Of a stretch of DNA of 64,000 nt, positions 52,276-61,443 are shown piece by piece (position 1 is the stretch's first letter; every line of letters begins with the position of its first letter). The translations under genes were made by a program, and so were the position numbers. The stretch is taken from the NCBI RefSeq assembly GCF_900111905.1, contig NZ_FOKM01000021.1, positions 1 through 64,000 of the forward strand, given 5' to 3'. The stretch is from Rhizobium sp. NFR07 (GTDB lineage: Bacteria > Pseudomonadota > Alphaproteobacteria > Rhizobiales > Rhizobiaceae). Under the pieces are notes generated by a model. That model was not told the origin of the DNA and did not search any database. It saw nothing but the letters and a program-made list of their open reading frames with translations.

Positions 52276-53802
52276 ATGACTGCAGTTTCCATGATCAACA
52301 CGGGCGAGGCGACCGCCGTCGCGTCCATCAACGGCTGTACACGCCGTTATCCGGGTGTCCTTGCTCTGGACAATGCGACATTCGAAGTTGCGCCCGGTGA
52401 GGTGAGGGCTCTGCTCGGCAAGAACGGTGCGGGGAAGTCCACGCTGATCCGCATGCTGACGGGGGCCGAAATCCCCGACAGCGGCACCGTGCTGATCGCT
52501 GGACTGGAGTTGACCCAGACAGGTTCCGGGCGGGCGCAAGAAGCCTTCGAGAAAGGCGTGCGCGTCGTCTATCAGGAACTCAGCCTAGTTCCCGGCATGA
52601 CACTGGCGGAAAATCTCTTCCTCGGCCGCTGGCCGCGCACGAATGGCGTCATCCAGTATTCCGCCATGGAAGCGGAGTCGCGCGAAGCCATGAGCCGCCT
52701 TGGCCTCGATCTGCCGCCCGGCCGTCTGGTGACGGGTCTCAGCCCGGCGGAGCGCCAGCTTCTGGAAATCGCCCGCGCCATGCTCGGCACACCAAAGCTC
52801 GTCATTCTCGACGAGCCGACCAGTTCGCTCGCGGCGGCGGAGGCGGAAAAAGTCATGGCCGCGGTGACACGCGTCGCTGCACAAGGCATCGCGGTCATCT
52901 ATGTCAGCCACCGGATGAACGAGATTCGCCAGATCGCCCATTCCGCCACCATTATGCGCGACGGCAGGATTATCGACACGGTCGATGTAAAAGGGGCCGA
53001 CACGCGCGAGATCGTGCGGCTCATGCTGGGTTCCGAGGCGTCTCAGGCCGCCGTCCTGGAGAACCGAAGTCAGTCTGAGACCGTTCTCGAAGTCAGGGAT
53101 CTCGCACTCGCTCCCAAGCTTTCGTCGATATCCTTCTCGCTCAAGAAGGGAGAGGTGCTGGGCATTGCCGGTCTCCTCGGCTCAGGCAGGACCGAATTGC
53201 TTCAGGCCATCATGGGCGTCCGCCACTTCGAAGCAGGTGACATTCTGGCCGGCGGCCAGTCGGTAAGATCGGCCGGTTACAGGGAGATGGTCAAACGCGG
53301 CTTCGGCTATACGCCGGAGAGCCGCAAGGAAGAGGGTACCGTGCCGCTTCTCGGGGTCGACGAAAATACGCTTTCCACCAATTTCGCAGGCGTCAGCAAG
53401 AGCGGTGTTCTTTCGTCGAGCCGCATGGCGGAGGCGACGCGCAGGATCATTGACCGGCTCCATATCAAGACCGCCCGCACCGACACGCCGATTGGCACAC
53501 TATCTGGTGGCAATCAGCAAAAGGTCGTGATTGGGCGGTGGGTCTACGCCGGCAGCCGGATCCTGCTGCTCGACGAACCGACGCGCGGCGTTGATATCGA
53601 AGCCAAGGCACAGATCTATTCCATCATCCGGCAACTCGCCGCGGAAGGCCGCAGCGTCATCTTCGTGTCAAGCGAGATAGAGGAACTGCCGCTCGTCTGT
53701 GACCGCGTGCTCGTCCTGAGAGACGGAACGCTCCAGGAAGAATTCAAATCACCCGACATAGACCAGGACAGCCTGATGGCAGCCTGCATTACCGGACATT
53801 GA
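52276..53802 (+). CDS. sugar ABC transporter ATPase (tandem domains)
   Basis: 508 residues from the ATG at 52276. First cassette: RRYPGVLALDNATFEVAPGE, GKNGAGKST, LSPAERQLLEIARAML. Second: degenerate GLLGSGRTE and LSGGNQQKVVIGRWVYAG, PTRGVDIEAKAQIY. RbsA/XylG-type. It couples ATP hydrolysis to uptake through the next gene's permease. Confidence 0.93.
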   Translation: MTAVSMINTGEATAVASINGCTRRYPGVLALDNATFEVAPGEVRALLGKNGAGKSTLIRMLTGAEIPDSGTVLIAGLELTQTGSGRAQEAFEKGVRVVYQELSLVPGMTLAENLFLGRWPRTNGVIQYSAMEAESREAMSRLGLDLPPGRLVTGLSPAERQLLEIARAMLGTPKLVILDEPTSSLAAAEAEKVMAAVTRVAAQGIAVIYVSHRMNEIRQIAHSATIMRDGRIIDTVDVKGADTREIVRLMLGSEASQAAVLENRSQSETVLEVRDLALAPKLSSISFSLKKGEVLGIAGLLGSGRTELLQAIMGVRHFEAGDILAGGQSVRSAGYREMVKRGFGYTPESRKEEGTVPLLGVDENTLSTNFAGVSKSGVLSSSRMAEATRRIIDRLHIKTARTDTPIGTLSGGNQQKVVIGRWVYAGSRILLLDEPTRGVDIEAKAQIYSIIRQLAAEGRSVIFVSSEIEELPLVCDRVLVLRDGTLQEEFKSPDIDQDSLMAACITGH

Positions 53803-53814
53803 GGGAGACAGACG

Positions 53815-54822
53815 ATGTCACTCGACCACGCCGCCAAGCCGGCGGCTTCCGAAAAGCCCAAGACGTCAAGCTTCACCTTCTCGCAGCATATGAACGAGCT
53901 CAGCCTGTTCTTCGCGATCGTGGTGCTCTACGTGATCTTCGCCTCCACGGCGCCCGGCTTCATCTCGTTCAACAATCAAGTCAACATCCTGCGCGATGCT
54001 GCGACGATCGGCATTGCAGCCTGGGCCGTGACGCTGATCATCATCGCTGGTGAGATCGATGTCAGTGTTGGCCCGATGGTGGCCTTCATCTCCGTCTCGC
54101 TTGCCTTCCTTCTGCAATGGGGCGTTCCCACACCACTGGCCTTTGCTCTGGCAATCGTCTTCGGTGCACTGCTCGGCGCTGTCCCCGGTGTCCTGCGCGC
54201 CTATTTCGACGTGCCCTCTTTTGTCGGCACGCTCGGCATGTGGAGCGCCTTGCGCGGCACGGCACTGTTCGTCACGGATGCGCTGCCGGTTTCGATTGGC
54301 CGCAACGATATGCTGGATGCGCTGGACCGCTCGGTTCTCGGCATTCCGCCGGCGGCGATCATCATGCTCGTGCTGTTCGCGGTCTTCGCCTTTGTCAGCC
54401 GCAAGACGGCTTTCGGCCGCTCGGTCTTTGCCATCGGCGGCAATGCCCATGCCGCCTTCCTCAGCGGTATCAGCGTATCGCGCATCCGCGTCGCATTGTT
54501 TGCCATCGGCGGCGCGATGGCCGCCATTTCCGGGATACTTCTGGTTTCGCGCCTCGGTTCGGGTAATGCCACGGCGGCAAACGGCCTTGAATTCGATGTC
54601 ATCGCGGCCGTCGTGGTCGGAGGTACTGCCTTGTCCGGTGGACGAGGCTCTATGCTCGGCACGCTTCTCGGCGTCCTCGTCATCACCCTGATCGGCAACG
54701 GTCTCGTCCTGCTCGGCATCAACCCGTTTTTCCAGCAGGTTGTCCGCGGGCTGATCATCGTCATCGCCGTGCTTGCCAATATCCAGGCGATCAAGCGCAG
54801 CCTGTCGCGGAACAAGGAATAG
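53815..54822 (+). CDS. sugar ABC transporter permease
   Basis: 335 residues, GGGAGA before the ATG. RbsC-type hydrophobic protein: LIIIAGEIDVSVGPMVAFIS, VGTLGMWSALRGTALFVTDA, FGRSVFAIGGNAHAAFLSGI and VIAAVVVGGTALSGGRGSML. The membrane component of the second transporter, six bases before galM. Confidence 0.93.
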   Translation: MSLDHAAKPAASEKPKTSSFTFSQHMNELSLFFAIVVLYVIFASTAPGFISFNNQVNILRDAATIGIAAWAVTLIIIAGEIDVSVGPMVAFISVSLAFLLQWGVPTPLAFALAIVFGALLGAVPGVLRAYFDVPSFVGTLGMWSALRGTALFVTDALPVSIGRNDMLDALDRSVLGIPPAAIIMLVLFAVFAFVSRKTAFGRSVFAIGGNAHAAFLSGISVSRIRVALFAIGGAMAAISGILLVSRLGSGNATAANGLEFDVIAAVVVGGTALSGGRGSMLGTLLGVLVITLIGNGLVLLGINPFFQQVVRGLIIVIAVLANIQAIKRSLSRNKE

Positions 54823-54827
54823 CGGAC

Positions 54828-55718
54828 ATGGCGGCCATCAACCTGAAATCCGGCTCGCTTTCTCTAAGGGTCTCAACGCAGGGCGGCCTGATCCTCGGCT
54901 TCTGGCAGGACGGGGACCGAGGACGTATACCGCTGCTACGCGACGCGCCGGACGCTGCGGATGCCCTTTCGTCCTCCTGCTACCCGCTCGTCCCCTTTGG
55001 CAACCGCGTCAGGGACAACCGTTTCGAGTTTGAGGGCAAGGAATACAGCTTCGATCCGAATACGAGCTGGGATCCTCATTATCTTCACGGTGAAGGTTGG
55101 CAGTCCGAATGGAGCGTCGAGGAGCAGGCGGACGACCGCGTGGTCATGAGCTTTGATCACAGCGGCGGCAACTCGCCCTATGGCTATCGCGCCACGCAGA
55201 CATTTTCGCTGGCTGGCGATGCTTTGCAGCTGACCCTTTCTGCCGAGAATGCGGGAGATAGGGCCATGCCCTTCGGCCTCGGCTGGCATCCCTACTTTCC
55301 GATGACGCCGAAGACGGCGCTGCTTGCACCGGCGAGAAAATTCTGGACCGAAGTCGAGGGCTGGCTACCGGGCGAGGCGACCGCGATCCCCGACGATCTC
55401 GATTTCAGCAAACCGTCTCAACTGCCGAATCGCTGGGTCAACAACGGCTATGAGGACTGGACGGGCGAGGCCGTCATCTCCTGGCCGGAACATGATACGC
55501 GACTTGTTCTGCAGGCAGATCCGCTTTTCCGCCACGCGTTCGTCTTCGTATCGGACACCGAATTCGATCCGCAGTTCCGCCGTGACTATTTCTGCTTCGA
55601 GCCGATGTCGCATCTGGCGAACGGCCACAACCTGCCGGATCTCGGCGGACTTAAGATTCTTCAGCCCGCAGAGAGCTTGTCGGGCAGTGTTCGGCTTCGG
55701 CCTGAAAAGTTGCAGTGA
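54828..55718 (+). CDS. aldose 1-epimerase (mutarotase) family protein
   Basis: 296 residues. GalM-like fold: LSSSCYPLVPFGNRVRDNRF, HYLHGEGWQSEWSVEEQADD (His of the active site), AMPFGLGWHPYFPM and FCFEPMSHLANGHNLPDLGG. It interconverts the alpha and beta anomers of the imported sugar, supplying the dehydrogenase with the right form. Only 24 bases separate it from the oxidoreductase gene. Confidence 0.9.
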   Translation: MAAINLKSGSLSLRVSTQGGLILGFWQDGDRGRIPLLRDAPDAADALSSSCYPLVPFGNRVRDNRFEFEGKEYSFDPNTSWDPHYLHGEGWQSEWSVEEQADDRVVMSFDHSGGNSPYGYRATQTFSLAGDALQLTLSAENAGDRAMPFGLGWHPYFPMTPKTALLAPARKFWTEVEGWLPGEATAIPDDLDFSKPSQLPNRWVNNGYEDWTGEAVISWPEHDTRLVLQADPLFRHAFVFVSDTEFDPQFRRDYFCFEPMSHLANGHNLPDLGGLKILQPAESLSGSVRLRPEKLQ

Positions 55719-55742
55719 TGAGCATGTCCTTTGGGAGCGCAG

Positions 55743-57371
55743 ATGTCTAAGGAAGGTCGTTTCGACTACATCATCGTCGGTGGCGGCAGTTCTGCCTGTG
55801 TGGTTGTCGCACGGCTTGTCGCCGACGGCCGGGCACGCGTACTGCTTCTGGAGCGCGGCCCCGCCAAACCCAATCCGATCATGAACTTTCCCGCCGGCTA
55901 CATGAAGTTCCTGGCCAAAGATACCTATCTGGCCATGCACAAGACGAAGCAGCAGCCGCAGCTCGACGGTCGCGGCCCGATCGTGCCGCAGGGCAGGGTT
56001 CTGGGTGGCGGAAGCACGGTCAACGCGATGGTCTATATGCGCGGGCAGGCTGCAGATTTCGACGTCTGGAACGAGCTTGTCACAGCCCCGGGCGCCAACA
56101 ATGATGGTGCCTGGTCCTATCGTGATCTCCTCCCTTACTTCAAGGCGCAGGAGGATAACGATCACCTTGCGGGCGAGTATCACGGTGTCGGCGGCCCGCT
56201 GAAGATCTCGCATCTTGGCCATACGAGCCCGATGACCCGCACCTATGTGAAGACACTGCAGAGCATGGGCATTCCCTACAACCCGGATTTCAACGGGGCC
56301 GGGCAGTTCGGCGTGGGGTTCATGCAGCACACGATCGACTGGCAGACGCGCAAACGCTCCAGTGCTGTCGATGCTTTTCTGGCGCCGGTAATGAACAACC
56401 CGCTTCTGACGATCGAGACGGGCGCGACCGTGACGAACATCCGCATGGACGGTGATCGTGCGGTTGGTGTCGACTATGTTCAGAAGGGTATCTCCAAGTC
56501 TGCCGAAGCAGGCATGGAAGTCATTCTCGCGGCCGGTGCCTATCAGACGCCGAAGCTGATGATGATCTCCGGCATCGGCCCCGATGACGAGCTTGCAAGG
56601 CATGGCATCAGGACGGAGATCGCGCTGCCCGGTGTCGGCAAAAATCTTCAGGATCATTATGAATGCCCCGTCGTCGCAACGACGAAGGGCTCTTTCGGCT
56701 ATTATAAGCAGGATCGCGGCTGGCCGATGATCAAGGCCGGTCTGCAATATCTGATGTTCAAGTCGGGCCCGGTCTCGACCACGGGCGTCGAGACCTGCGC
56801 CTTCTACGATCCCGACGGACACAACGAACGGCCTACCATCCAGATGTTCTGTGTGCCGACCGTTTATCTGGACCGCGACGTTATGGGCACAGAGCCGGGC
56901 GATGGCGTCACGATCAATTCGCTGCTGTTACGACCCAAGGCGAGGGGAACGGTGACACTGGCATCAAGCGATCCGTTCGCCGATCCAATCGTCGACACCC
57001 AGATTTTTGGCCACCCGGACGATTTAAAGCTCACCATGGCGAGCTTCCGTTTCGCTCGCGCCGTACTCGACGCATCGCCGATGCGCGATCTGATCGACAG
57101 GGAGATATTCCCTGGTGCCGACGTGGTAAGCGACGAGGCGATCGCCGCCCATTGCAAGCGGACCGTCAAGACCGGCTATCACCCGGTCGGGACCTGCAAA
57201 ATGGGACATGACGGCGATCCCGAAGCGGTCCTCGATAGCGACCTGAAAGTTCGAGGAGCGCGGGGCCTCAGGGTCATTGACGCTTCCCTCATGCCGACCA
57301 TCGTCAGCGGCAACACCAATGCAGCCGTTCTCGCCGCAGCCGGAAAAGCGGCAGACCTCATTCTCTCCTGA
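55743..57371 (+). CDS. GMC-family FAD oxidoreductase
   Basis: 542 residues from the ATG at 55743 (GGGAG). N-terminal FAD motif DYIIVGGGSSACVVVARLVA, GMC signature 1 (GRVLGGGSTVNAMVYMRG), signature 2 (AAGAYQTPKLMMISGIGP) and the active-site HPVGTCKMG near the end. Choline-dehydrogenase/alcohol-oxidase-like. No signal peptide or heme motif. Within the operon it may oxidise a sugar or polyol to enter the galactonate route; the substrate is not established. Confidence 0.88.
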   Translation: MSKEGRFDYIIVGGGSSACVVVARLVADGRARVLLLERGPAKPNPIMNFPAGYMKFLAKDTYLAMHKTKQQPQLDGRGPIVPQGRVLGGGSTVNAMVYMRGQAADFDVWNELVTAPGANNDGAWSYRDLLPYFKAQEDNDHLAGEYHGVGGPLKISHLGHTSPMTRTYVKTLQSMGIPYNPDFNGAGQFGVGFMQHTIDWQTRKRSSAVDAFLAPVMNNPLLTIETGATVTNIRMDGDRAVGVDYVQKGISKSAEAGMEVILAAGAYQTPKLMMISGIGPDDELARHGIRTEIALPGVGKNLQDHYECPVVATTKGSFGYYKQDRGWPMIKAGLQYLMFKSGPVSTTGVETCAFYDPDGHNERPTIQMFCVPTVYLDRDVMGTEPGDGVTINSLLLRPKARGTVTLASSDPFADPIVDTQIFGHPDDLKLTMASFRFARAVLDASPMRDLIDREIFPGADVVSDEAIAAHCKRTVKTGYHPVGTCKMGHDGDPEAVLDSDLKVRGARGLRVIDASLMPTIVSGNTNAAVLAAAGKAADLILS

Positions 57372-57383
57372 TCGGACATACCC

Positions 57384-58532
57384 ATGAAGATCACCAAGCT
57401 GATTACCTATATCGTGCCGCCGCGTTGGCTGTTTCTGAAGATTGAGACCGATGAAGGCATTTGTGGCTGGGGCGAACCGGTCGTCGAGGGCAGGGCCCTG
57501 ACCGTGGAAGCGGCCGTGCAGGAAATGGCGGACTACCTGATCGGGAAGGATCCCTTCCTGATCGAGGATCATTGGACGGTCCTTTATCGCGGCGGCTTCT
57601 ATCGCGGCGGCGCCATCCACATGTCGGCGCTTGCCGGCATCGACCAGGCGCTCTGGGACATCAAGGGCAAGGCGCTCGGTCAGCCCGTTCATTCGCTGCT
57701 GGGCGGACAATTGCGCGACCGGATCAAGGTGTATTCCTGGATCGGCGGCGATCGGCCTTCCGATGTCGCACAAAACGCCAAGGACGTGGTGGCACGCGGC
57801 TTCCAGGCGATCAAGCTAAACGGCTGCGACGAAATGCAGATCGTCGACACCAACGAGAAGGTGGAGAAAGCGGTCGAGACGATCGCCATCATCCGCGAGG
57901 CTGTCGGTCCGCATATCGGCATCGGTGTCGACTTTCACGGTCGAGTCCACAAGCCAATGGCAAAGGTGCTGGCGAAGGAGCTCGAGCCCTACAAGCTCAT
58001 GTTCATCGAGGAGCCCGTTCTTTCGGAAAACAAGGAAGCCTTGAAGGAAATCGCCAATCACTCTTCGACCCCGATCGCGCTCGGAGAGCGGCTTTATTCC
58101 CGCTGGGACTTCAAGTCAGTTTTCGAAGGGGGCTATGTCGATATCATCCAGCCGGATCTGTCCCATGCCGGTGGCATCACCGAATGTCGCAAGATCGCAG
58201 CGATGGCGGAGGCTTATGACGTGGCGCTGGCGCCGCATTGCCCGCTTGGTCCGATCGCGCTTGCGGCTTGCCTTCAGCTGGATGCCGTCTCCTACAACGC
58301 CTTCATCCAGGAGCAGAGCCTCGGCATTCACTACAACAAGGCCAACGACATTCTCGATTATATCTCCAACAAGGACGTGTTCCAGTATGCGGACGGTTTT
58401 GTCAGCATTCCCCAGGGACCGGGCCTCGGCGTCGAGGTCGACGAGGCCTATGTGATCGAGCGGGCGAAAGAGGGGCATCGTTGGCGCAATCCGATCTGGC
58501 GTCATCCGGACGGCAGCTTCGCAGAATGGTAA
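57384..58532 (+). CDS. dgoD: D-galactonate dehydratase
   Basis: 382 residues. Enolase superfamily; matches E. coli DgoD closely: ITKLITYIVPPRWLFLKIET, GWGEPVVEGRA, metal ligands in GVDFHGR, FIEEPV and LGERLYSR, the base His in APHCPLGPIALAA, and the C-terminal NPIWRHPDGSFAEW. It turns D-galactonate into 2-dehydro-3-deoxy-D-galactonate, the substrate of DgoK. It identifies the whole island as a galactose/galactonate pathway. Confidence 0.96.
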   Translation: MKITKLITYIVPPRWLFLKIETDEGICGWGEPVVEGRALTVEAAVQEMADYLIGKDPFLIEDHWTVLYRGGFYRGGAIHMSALAGIDQALWDIKGKALGQPVHSLLGGQLRDRIKVYSWIGGDRPSDVAQNAKDVVARGFQAIKLNGCDEMQIVDTNEKVEKAVETIAIIREAVGPHIGIGVDFHGRVHKPMAKVLAKELEPYKLMFIEEPVLSENKEALKEIANHSSTPIALGERLYSRWDFKSVFEGGYVDIIQPDLSHAGGITECRKIAAMAEAYDVALAPHCPLGPIALAACLQLDAVSYNAFIQEQSLGIHYNKANDILDYISNKDVFQYADGFVSIPQGPGLGVEVDEAYVIERAKEGHRWRNPIWRHPDGSFAEW

Positions 58533-58545
58533 GGATGGGCATACG

Positions 58546-59325
58546 ATGACGGGACGGCTTTCAGGCAAGCGCATCTTCGTGACAGGCGCGGCACAGGGTA
58601 TCGGCCTTGCGATGGCCAAGGCTTTTATGCGTCAGGATGCGGCGCTGTTTCTCGTCGATCGCGATGCCGCACTCCTGGAGCGCGAGGCCGTGGCGCTGCA
58701 GCAGGCAGGCGGATCGCTCGGCTGGCTCGCGGTCGATATTACCGATGCTGCGGGCGTTACTGCAGCCGTGCGTGATGCCGGCGAGAAAATCGGCCGGATC
58801 AACGCGCTCGTCAACAATGCCGGCGTAAACGTCTTTGCGGAGCCTTTGGAAACGACCGATGAAGAATGGAACCGCTGCTTCGATATCAACCTGAAGGGCG
58901 CATGGAACTGCTGCAAGGCTGCCCTTCCGGGTATGATTGATGCTGGCGGCGGCGTCATTCTCAACATTGCCTCCACTCATGCTTTCACCATTATTCCTCA
59001 CACATTTCCCTATCCCCTGGCGAAACACGCACTGCTCGGGATGACCAAGTCGCTGGGGCTCGAATATGCCCACAAGAACGTCCGGGTGAATGCCCTGGCG
59101 CCGGGCTATGTCGCCACCCAGAAAGTCATCGACTACTGGAATAGCTTCCCCGATCCCCAGGCGGCAAAAACCGAGACCATGAAGCTCCACCCAGGCGGGC
59201 GGATCGCGTCTCCTGAGGAAATTGCGATGGCTGCCGTCTTCATGATTTCGGACGAATGCCCGTTCATGAACGCTGCATGTCTTACGGTGGATGGCGGGTT
59301 GAGCGTTCAGCAGCATCCGGCTTGA
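58546..59325 (+). CDS. SDR-family sugar dehydrogenase, candidate galactose 1-dehydrogenase
   Basis: 259 residues, AAGGA before the ATG. VTGAAQGIGLAMAKAFM, NNAGVNVFAEPLE, Ser in NIASTHAF, YPLAKHALLGMTKSL and the C-terminal LTVDGGLSVQQ. The last gene of the operon. Because the other De Ley-Doudoroff enzymes (lactonase, DgoD, DgoK, DgoA) are here and galactose dehydrogenase is otherwise absent, this SDR is the best candidate for oxidising D-galactose to the lactone. Confidence 0.88.
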   Translation: MTGRLSGKRIFVTGAAQGIGLAMAKAFMRQDAALFLVDRDAALLEREAVALQQAGGSLGWLAVDITDAAGVTAAVRDAGEKIGRINALVNNAGVNVFAEPLETTDEEWNRCFDINLKGAWNCCKAALPGMIDAGGGVILNIASTHAFTIIPHTFPYPLAKHALLGMTKSLGLEYAHKNVRVNALAPGYVATQKVIDYWNSFPDPQAAKTETMKLHPGGRIASPEEIAMAAVFMISDECPFMNAACLTVDGGLSVQQHPA

Positions 59326-59678
59326 ACTCGCTAAGAAGCAATGGATGGTGAGAATCGCACCCCTTGCATTCTGTCCTCAGGCTAGCTGCGAGAAAAATCT
59401 CGCTATCGAATGTCTGGGCTGGCGGTTCGTGTTGGTTCAAGAGCTTAACGAACTAACGTCACTCGTAGCGTATCACCTTTTGCCTGCGTCAGCATGAGTT
59501 GTACCGCAATTCAAAATGCATCTTGGCTCACGGGTCAGCGTAGCGATAGCCTTCTTCGTCTTGAGTCGTGCCGCTTGATCAGCGACATGGAGAAATCGCC
59601 TGAGATCGTGTAGGAATGAAATTCATCGCGTATCGACGGTGGTTGATTTCGCATTCCGCAAACTTTCTGAATTGACCT
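59326..59678. other. gene-free stretch after the sugar operon
   Basis: About 350 bases without a convincing gene or terminator hairpin; minus-strand open frames here are unsupported. Confidence 0.5.
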
Positions 59679-60296
59679 ATGAAACAACCAAAGCGTAATT
59701 TTGTCATCGAGTACAAGTCTGGCCGACGCAGGTCGGCGGCTACGCAATCCAGCTCCATCTGGGGTAATCTTGATCTCAAGTCCGTTGCTGAAGCGGTTGA
59801 GGCGGATCTGCCAAAACCAGCTAGTGGAATTGACGGTCCTGCCGAAGTCGCCACTTCGAAGCACTCGGCACAAGATATTGTCACTAAGCGCAATGCACCG
59901 ACAAATCATATTTGCTCGCAACATGGTGAAGATGTCGGCGCCGGTGTCGATCCAGGAGCGCTTGTCGACCATGCTCTTGGGAGTGGGACAGAAGCGATAG
60001 ATGCGAACGACGTCGGAAGTTTGGCCAAGGATAATGCAACGGGCGAGACAGCCAGATCGGAGCCGAGTGGCGCCGAGCAAAAACGCCGCCGCGTGCGGAA
60101 ATCGGGTGCTCGCGTGACTCGTATGCCGGTCCAGCCAATTTTGGCGAAGCCGAAATTAGTGTCACGGTCTGAAGCCGATAAGGAATTAGCAGATCTTTTC
60201 CAGCTTGAGGAAGAGAACCGCCAGTTGAGACGCTTACTGATCGTGAAATTACATGAGGAGAATGGTTGGCTGCGCGAACGACTTCAACGCGGTTGA
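59679..60296 (+). CDS. SyrB-like rhizobial protein
   Basis: 205 residues. The N-terminus (MKQPKRNFVIEYKSGRRR then SSIWGNLDLKSVAEAVEADL) and the C-terminal coiled-coil (KELADLFQLEEENRQLRRLL, EENGWLRERLQ) match the group often annotated SyrB-like transcriptional regulators. In Sinorhizobium SyrB influences exopolysaccharide gene expression through SyrA. The middle is disordered with an RRRVRK basic patch. No ribosome-binding site was obvious. The annotation is by likeness only. Confidence 0.6.
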   Translation: MKQPKRNFVIEYKSGRRRSAATQSSSIWGNLDLKSVAEAVEADLPKPASGIDGPAEVATSKHSAQDIVTKRNAPTNHICSQHGEDVGAGVDPGALVDHALGSGTEAIDANDVGSLAKDNATGETARSEPSGAEQKRRRVRKSGARVTRMPVQPILAKPKLVSRSEADKELADLFQLEEENRQLRRLLIVKLHEENGWLRERLQRG

Positions 60297-61443
60297 TCCG
60301 CAGCAGTGCCGGATCCTGTTACTCCGCGTCGAACCTGGGGAGCATCTTTCGCAGCCGCACGTTCTGCGCGGAAAGCTTTTCGGCACGCTGGCGCCGCAAC
60401 GCCTGGACCTCCGCGTCGACACAACCAAGCTGATGGAAGGTCTGTCGTCATCGCCGCAGGCGAGCGATACGGAATGGGATCATCGCGAGATTGCGCTGCG
60501 AAGGGCGTTGCGTTGTTGAGAGTTCGCGCAGTGTTGGCGTCCAGCTTTGAACGCGTTCATTTTCGGCTCAAGTGGCCACATTTGGAGTCAGCTGGCCGAA
60601 TCAACCCACCGGATTGATTTGCGCGGCAAGGCTTCGGCAAGCAGGGTGGAAGCTTCGCCGAACGACGCTGCGATCTTCATCATGAACGCTTACACCACGA
60701 CCGCTCAGCGACATCGTAATGGTACTTGTCGATCATTACCGAGCAGCGCTTCAAGTCGCTTAAGCCCGCCGGCGCGCTTCCGTATCGGCAACTTCAATGG
60801 CGACACGATCGGAAAGCGGTGGCTTCGTCGTGGCAGCGAGAAGAGCAAGTGTGTGAGGCCGTCCTCGGCGCTATGGACCGCGACGACGCAAGTCGGGCGC
60901 GATTTACGCCCTTCTGTCTCTCCGTGGTCTTTCTGCCAAATCCAGAGATACGGATAAGGCGAGGATCTGGCCTTGCAGAAACTCACGGCTCATCGCTTTA
61001 GCCCTCGCCACGCGCCGGACGATCGATTTCCGCCGCAAACAGATCTACATGATCCGCGACGTTTCCGACGCACGATATACTTTCCGGCTATCGCCGCCGG
61101 TGCGCAGGCGCTCGTAGTGACCCAGCTCATAAGGACAAAGCGCGGCTTTCTATGCTTCGTCACGACGACCGGCTCCGGGCAGGCTGCATCGGTGACGTGA
61201 CCGTCCTGTTTATTCAGCTCCCCGTCGTGAACAGGCGCATGAGAAGAACTCCGATGGAATTCTCCAGAAATTCCGTATTTTCCATATTTGCAAGATAAAA
61301 GATTGAGTTGGGCGTCGGGCAAAGCAGACTGCGATGCGGGTTTTGACGGCTTTGTAGCGAGATTGTCGGCGACCACTCTCGCGGAAAGACGGGACCGTGC
61401 CGCAATCCGGTCGCTGTTCGCAGTGGGTCTCAGGGTTTCAGCT
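60297..61443. other. about 1.1 kb of probably decayed mobile or accessory DNA
   Basis: No intact gene. On the minus strand at about 60320-60420 a short frame (EVQALRRQRAEKLSAQNVRL) resembles the coiled coil of the SyrB-like neighbour. Around 60560-60600 the sequence CGGCTCAAGTGGCCAC followed by GTCAGCTGGCCGA resembles the repeated ends of IS21-type elements. Several medium open frames on both strands lack start signals. Confidence 0.4.

Noticed and set aside
55365..56822. 485-codon open frame antisense to galM and the GMC gene
   Set aside because: It mirrors strongly conserved coding DNA on the plus strand, has no ribosome-binding site and resembles no protein.
44052..59325. L-arabinose oxidative pathway instead of galactose
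   Set aside because: The transporter is AraFGH-like, but the L-arabinonate dehydratase, KDA dehydratase and ketoglutarate semialdehyde dehydrogenase expected for that route are absent, while dgoD, dgoK and dgoA are present.
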